Source: Bacteroidota bacterium (GTDB taxonomy: Bacteria > Bacteroidota > Ignavibacteria > UBA10030 > UBA8401). Taken from it: DNA of 6,185 nucleotides. The stretch's first letter is position 1, and every line of letters starts with the position of its first letter. The notes beneath the pieces are model-generated. The model worked only from the letters and a program-made list of their open reading frames with translations. It did not search any database and was not told the DNA's origin. A program made the translations under genes and the position numbers. Shown here piece after piece: positions 6,007-6,185 of this stretch. The stretch covers positions 1 through 6,185 of the forward strand of contig JAVBYA010000378.1 of assembly GCA_030824295.1 (NCBI GenBank), in the 5' to 3' direction.

Positions 6007-6035
6007 TTGCAATAGTGAAACTTATATCGTAATAT
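6007..6035 (+). promoter_or_regulatory. Sigma70-like promoter of the ArsR gene
   Basis: TTGCAA (6007-6012) and TAATAT (6030-6035) are separated by exactly 17 bases. They match the -35 and -10 consensus at 4 of 6 positions each. The start of transcription would fall near 6042 and leave a leader of about 13 bases before the ATG at 6055. Confidence 0.6.
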
Positions 6036-6042
6036 TACGATA
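6025..6042. promoter_or_regulatory. Perfect 18-bp palindrome, probable ArsR operator
   Basis: TATCGTAATATTACGATA is its own reverse complement. It covers the candidate -10 box and reaches the expected transcription start, 12 bases before the ArsR start codon. ArsR/SmtB repressors bind such A/T-rich palindromes and release them on binding metal, so autoregulation is the natural reading. Confidence 0.8.
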
Positions 6043-6054
6043 AATAAAGACATC

Positions 6055-6185
6055 ATGGGACTCTCCAAAAAAGACGAATTCACCGCAAAACAGAACCGAT
6101 TGGCGGACTACGCTAAAGCCTTGGCGCATCCCGCCCGTGTGGCGATCGTGGAGTATCTGGCAACATCCAACGCCTGTATGTGCGG
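6055..6185 (+). CDS. ArsR/SmtB-family metalloregulator, N-terminal part, cut by the right edge
   Basis: The 43 visible codons encode the first helices of an ArsR winged-helix repressor. A basic, polar start (MGLSKKDEFTAKQNRL) is followed by ADYAKALAHPARVAIVEYL (residues 17-35), the hallmark of the family. C41-M42-C43 follows at the position of the alpha-3 cysteine pair of arsenic- and cadmium/lead-sensing members. These proteins repress their own operon and let go of DNA when thiols bind the metal. The recognition helix and any further ligand lie beyond the window, so the metal cannot be assigned. A weak AAAGA precedes the ATG. The promoter and palindrome directly upstream fit autoregulation, and the controlled downstream genes are not visible. 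Confidence 0.92.
   Translation, partial: MGLSKKDEFTAKQNRLADYAKALAHPARVAIVEYLATSNACMC

Noticed and set aside
5248..6012. Long open frame (254 codons) on the minus strand opposite the M24 gene
   Set aside because: The plus-strand frame has all the M24 metal ligands and an upstream Shine-Dalgarno sequence, while the minus frame shows no recognisable domain. It is a shadow of GC-rich coding sequence.
1..6185. CRISPR arrays, tRNA or rRNA genes, transposases, integrases
   Set aside because: I looked for regularly spaced repeats, tRNA-like cloverleaf ends and transposase motifs and saw none.

Overview
The window is a stretch of bacterial chromosome, by eye somewhat GC-rich, and its genes look intact. 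The best clue to the organism is a secreted protein on the minus strand. It ends in a type IX secretion (T9SS) type A sorting domain carrying the signature QNYPNPFNPST. That form is typical of Ignavibacteria and related phyla of the Bacteroidota/Chlorobi (FCB) group. The plus-strand esterase, with its E-set (immunoglobulin-like) domain, and the uneven use of Shine-Dalgarno sequences fit the same placement. I cannot name a genus.

Layout. (1) Positions 1-1009, minus strand: a T9SS-sorted secreted beta-rich protein (77-1009). It overlaps by ATGA with the start of a second exported protein that runs off the left edge. (2) Positions 1010-1261: a divergent intergenic region with candidate promoters in both directions, a 12-bp palindrome and three GGTATT repeats. 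(3) Positions 1262-5928, plus strand: seven tightly packed genes, with gaps of 4, 6, -4, 12, 36 and -1 bases, that look like one operon. In order they are a YhcH/NanQ-family sugar anomerase-like protein, a RimJ/RimL-type GNAT acetyltransferase, an SdpI/YhfL-family membrane protein, a Nudix hydrolase, an SMP-30/gluconolactonase-like lipoprotein, an exported enterochelin-esterase-like alpha/beta hydrolase, and a short single-domain M24 metallopeptidase. (4) Positions 5929-6054: a nested palindromic repeat that begins on the last base of the M24 stop codon, then a sigma70-like promoter whose -10 box lies inside a perfect 18-bp palindrome. (5) Positions 6055-6185: the first 43 codons of an ArsR-family metalloregulator with a Cys-Met-Cys motif. 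This gene probably represses itself through the palindrome.

How the genes work together: the operon mixes three cytosolic enzymes of small-molecule handling (anomerase, acetyltransferase, Nudix), one inner-membrane protein, two extracytoplasmic hydrolases (lactonase-like and esterase-like) and one probable cytosolic peptidase. No single pathway is evident. It reads as a co-transcribed salvage or housekeeping set rather than a recognisable new defence or biosynthetic system. The most notable non-coding structures are the nested inverted repeat at 5928-5975, the ArsR operator-promoter at 6007-6042, and a perfect 18-bp palindrome inside the coding sequence of the T9SS protein at 376-393.
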